A stretch of DNA of 7,077 bases. It comes from Chloroflexota bacterium (GTDB lineage Bacteria; Chloroflexota; Dormibacteria; Dormibacterales; Dormibacteraceae). Below are positions 5,283-7,077 of the stretch, one piece after another. Below the pieces are notes generated by a model, which worked only from the letters and a program-made list of their open reading frames with translations, had not been told where the DNA came from and ran no database searches. Made by a program: the position numbers and the translations under genes. The stretch covers positions 20,512 to 27,588 of the forward strand of contig DMCH01000123.1 of assembly GCA_003446775.1 (NCBI GenBank), in the 5' to 3' direction. How positions within the stretch are numbered: position 1 is the stretch's first letter; every line of letters starts with the position of its first letter.

Positions 5283-5805
5283 GGTTGGCCTCCATGCGCT
5301 TCCTTAACTCGTTGGTCGCCCGTAGCAGGCGGGTTTCGGCACCACGAATGCTCAGCCCCGTAATGGCGGCGATATCTTTGACCGGCAGGTCGAGATACCA
5401 ATGCAGCACCAGCACCAATCTCTTGTCCGCATCCATCGCCCGCAACGCCTGGCGCAGCTCGACGCCGGCAACGATCGCTTCGTCCTGCGGCTGAGTGATT
5501 GGCTCTGGCACAACCGCACGGATCACGGACCACCAACGCGACCGCGTCGCGGACCGGCACTCATTGGCGACGATGGCGAAGAACCACGGCCGCATCTCCG
5601 AACCTTCGCGAAGCTGAGGCAGCTTACGCCAGGCGTTGAACGCGGCCTCCTGGACGGCATCCTCGGCCGCCTGGTGGTCATGCAGCAGACCACAGGCCAG
5701 GCGGTAGGCCTGGCCTAGAAGCGGTTCGAGCAGGAGCTGAAACGCAACCTCGTCGCCCTCTTTGGCCGCCTTGACGGCGATTGCGGAGGCGGATTGGGTG
5801 GCCAT
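5269..5805 (-). CDS. ECF-type RNA polymerase sigma factor (sigma-70 family), second copy
   Basis: This is a 178-residue alternative sigma factor. Region 2 is at about residues 22-90, with the HDHQAAEDAVQEAAFNAWRKLPQL helix and the RPWFFAIVANECRSATRSRWW stretch that closes it. Region 4 is at about residues 110-172, with VLVLHWYLDLPVKDIAAITGLSIRGAETRLLRATNELRKRM carrying the helix-turn-helix. These are textbook ECF features. ATG 5805 has AGGA about seven bases upstream (AGGAATTAGGAATG on the coding strand). The end overlaps the propeller gene by 14 bases. Sequence and length differ clearly from the first sigma factor in this window, so the two probably read different promoters. It is divergent from the esterase lipoprotein gene across a 167-base gap, which makes that gene a candidate target. 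Confidence 0.95.
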   Translation of the reverse strand: MATQSASAIAVKAAKEGDEVAFQLLLEPLLGQAYRLACGLLHDHQAAEDAVQEAAFNAWRKLPQLREGSEMRPWFFAIVANECRSATRSRWWSVIRAVVPEPITQPQDEAIVAGVELRQALRAMDADKRLVLVLHWYLDLPVKDIAAITGLSIRGAETRLLRATNELRKRMEANRGRR

Positions 5806-5972
5806 TCCTAATTCCTAGACGTATCCAGCCGGCGAATCTACGTCACGAATCTCGTTTGGCTGGGATCGCCAAGATTTCTGACGTGATTTTGGCGCCTTGG
5901 AGCGTATAGGGGGTAAACGGTTTGCAGCAGATGAGACGCCCGCTTACACATGCGGGATTGAGGGAGTAAGCC
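5806..5972. promoter_or_regulatory. Divergent intergenic promoter region between sigma and esterase genes
   Basis: Both flanking genes start outward from this 167-base gap, so it must hold promoters for both. An interrupted palindrome TTGGC-N7-GCCAA (5856-5872) and a further TTGGCGCC (5889-5896) could be operator half-sites. TATAGG at 5905-5910 is a possible -10 element for the esterase, but without a good -35 partner. No pair of motifs matches a known ECF promoter well enough to name. Confidence 0.4.
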
Positions 5973-6893
5973 ATGTCGCGACGTGGAGCTGATGCCCAGC
6001 TGGGCCACTTGGTCGTAACTGCGCTCCTGGCGTTTGAAATCGCGGCTTGCGGCGGGCCGACAGCCACGTCTACAGCAACGCCAACGGCGACGCCGAGCCC
6101 AGCCACTATTCAGCAAGGCCGCATGACTGTCGACGGTCAGCTGCGCACGTACCGACTCTTCCGGCCACAGTCAGCCAGTCCTGGGCAACTCGTGCCTCTA
6201 GTTGTCTTGCTTCACGGATGCCCGTCGACCTCCGACCAAATGGCGGCGATGACTCATTTCGATGATGAAGCTGTAGCCGGCCGATTCATCGTCGCCTATC
6301 CCGACGGAACGCCGTGCTGGAACGACGGCAGTGGCATTAATGCTTGGGCAGACGATGTGACTTTCATCAGCCGGCTGCTCGACCGACTGACCACAGATCT
6401 TCCGGTCGACCAGACGCGGATCTTCATCGCTGGCTTCTCGGTCGGCGCCTTTATGTCCTATCGGCTGGCCTGCGAGTTGTCGAGCAGAATTGTTGCGATT
6501 GCTTCTGTTTCTGGAACCATGCGGTACGACCAATGCCACCCTGCGAGGCCGGTTTCCGTGCTGGAAATGCATGGCACCATGGATTCAACCGTGCCTTACG
6601 ACGGAGGGATCTATAGCCCCAAAGGCGACCTCCAGCCTGCACCGTCCGCAGCTAAGGTGACACAGAGCTGGGCGGCATTTGACGGTTGCGTCGGTGACCC
6701 TGTCCAGAGCCAGAGCGGAATCATCAGGGTGTCTGTGTGGAATACCTGCAAGGCGGGAACGGTCGTCAGGCTGGATACGGTCATCGGCGGCTACCACCAG
6801 TGGTTCGGATCGGACTTCAACCCTGTCCCGGGAGAGCCCGACGCAAACGCGGTGATCTGGAGCTTTTTCAGCAGCCTCCATCCAATGAACTGA
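5973..6893 (+). CDS. Secreted lipoprotein esterase, LpqC/poly(3-hydroxybutyrate) depolymerase-like alpha/beta hydrolase
   Basis: This 306-residue enzyme should hydrolyse ester bonds, for example of polyhydroxyalkanoates, acetylated or feruloylated polysaccharides. It would act outside the cytoplasmic membrane. The signal ends in lipobox IAAC with the lipidated cysteine at residue 26, followed by a Thr/Pro-rich linker (about 29-45). The alpha/beta-hydrolase domain shows the oxyanion segment LLHGC (79-83) and the nucleophile elbow G-F-S-V-G with Ser156. The acid Asp204 stands in HGTMDSTVPY, and the base His275 in GGYHQW, so the triad is complete and correctly spaced. Six cysteines after the lipobox (83, 115, 167, 188, 239, 259) suggest disulphides in the exported protein. 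No separate substrate-binding domain follows the catalytic domain. ATG 5973 has AGGGAG six bases upstream. It stands alone, divergent from the second sigma/propeller pair. Substrate is not determinable here; this family is often over-annotated as PHB depolymerase. Confidence 0.88.
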   Translation: MSRRGADAQLGHLVVTALLAFEIAACGGPTATSTATPTATPSPATIQQGRMTVDGQLRTYRLFRPQSASPGQLVPLVVLLHGCPSTSDQMAAMTHFDDEAVAGRFIVAYPDGTPCWNDGSGINAWADDVTFISRLLDRLTTDLPVDQTRIFIAGFSVGAFMSYRLACELSSRIVAIASVSGTMRYDQCHPARPVSVLEMHGTMDSTVPYDGGIYSPKGDLQPAPSAAKVTQSWAAFDGCVGDPVQSQSGIIRVSVWNTCKAGTVVRLDTVIGGYHQWFGSDFNPVPGEPDANAVIWSFFSSLHPMN

Positions 6894-6928
6894 CCCTTTT
6901 GAGGGCCGAGTCACGTCTAATCTTTTGA

Positions 6929-7077
6929 ACACCTTATTTGACACCTTGACCAGGAGACTCGCTGAGACTCCAGGAGACTCTCTGAGACTGTTGCGTCATG
7001 AATCCGAGTTCGATTGAGACGCTCTGAGCCTCCCTGATCCTGCCTGAGACGCCGTGTCGGGAGTCTCTTAATCCCAA
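6929..7077 (+). repeat. Composite repeat, copy B (truncated by window end)
   Basis: It begins with head copy 5 (6929-6951, ACACCTTA then TTTGACACCTTGACC), 35 bases after the esterase stop. It matches copy A at 3404-3562 with 11 substitutions and one fewer decamer unit. The stem GCGTC/GACGC (6993-6997 with 7018-7022) is conserved while its loop varies. The last 13 bases (7065-7077) are CTCTTAA, TCCCA and A, the start of a tRNA-Lys(CUU) 3' half; the rest should lie within about 32 bases beyond the window. Between the esterase stop and this repeat I see only CCCT/AGGG near 6894, not a convincing terminator. Confidence 0.9.

Noticed and set aside
5066..5560. 164-codon open frame on the minus strand
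   Set aside because: It lies inside the second sigma/propeller pair in another frame; its protein is low-complexity and matches no family, unlike the overlapping ECF sigma gene.
6886..6925. Intrinsic terminator after the esterase gene
   Set aside because: CCCT-TTTG-AGGG gives only a four-pair stem and no T run follows it.

Overview
The window holds seven protein genes and several intergenic repeats from a GC-rich bacterium. The combination of ECF sigma factors paired with membrane-anchored beta-propeller proteins (seven BNR/YCF48-type boxes each) and lipoproteins with Thr/Ser/Pro-rich linkers recalls soil Chloroflexota, Dormibacterota or related high-GC phyla. That placement is an inference from style; no rRNA or housekeeping gene is present to fix it.

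Layout. 1-264: intergenic, with a TTGACA-rich repeat (65-89) and a degenerate tRNA-like sequence ending in CCA at 237. 265-3264 (+): a tightly packed operon of ECF sigma factor, propeller-bearing putative anti-sigma/sensor, SRPBCC protein and small lipoprotein. 3265-3938: a gene-free region with three more TTGACA-rich repeats, a 159-bp repeat, the exact 3' half of a tRNA-Lys(CUU) gene (3550-3594) and a second tRNA-like/hairpin sequence (3891-3935). 3939-5805 (-): a second, unrelated-looking ECF sigma/propeller pair overlapping by 14 bp. 5806-5972: a divergent promoter region. 5973-6893 (+): a lipoprotein esterase of the LpqC/polyhydroxybutyrate-depolymerase type with a complete catalytic triad. 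6894-7077: a second copy of the 159-bp repeat, cut by the window end inside its own tRNA-Lys anticodon loop.

The unusual point is the architecture. Two gene blocks of about 3.4-3.5 kb each carry a sigma/propeller pair plus at least one secreted lipoprotein, and they are bounded by the same module: a TTGACA-rich head, a short-repeat body and a tRNA 3'-half tail, always in the same orientation. This resembles serial integration of small cargo elements into a tRNA-Lys gene, with each insertion leaving an attachment-site scar. No integrase, transposase or replication gene is visible, so the elements would be mobilised in trans, or the scars would be remnants. Within each block the likely logic is a propeller protein on the outer face of the membrane controlling a cytoplasmic sigma factor, which drives itself and nearby envelope or secreted cargo; this is inferred from gene order.
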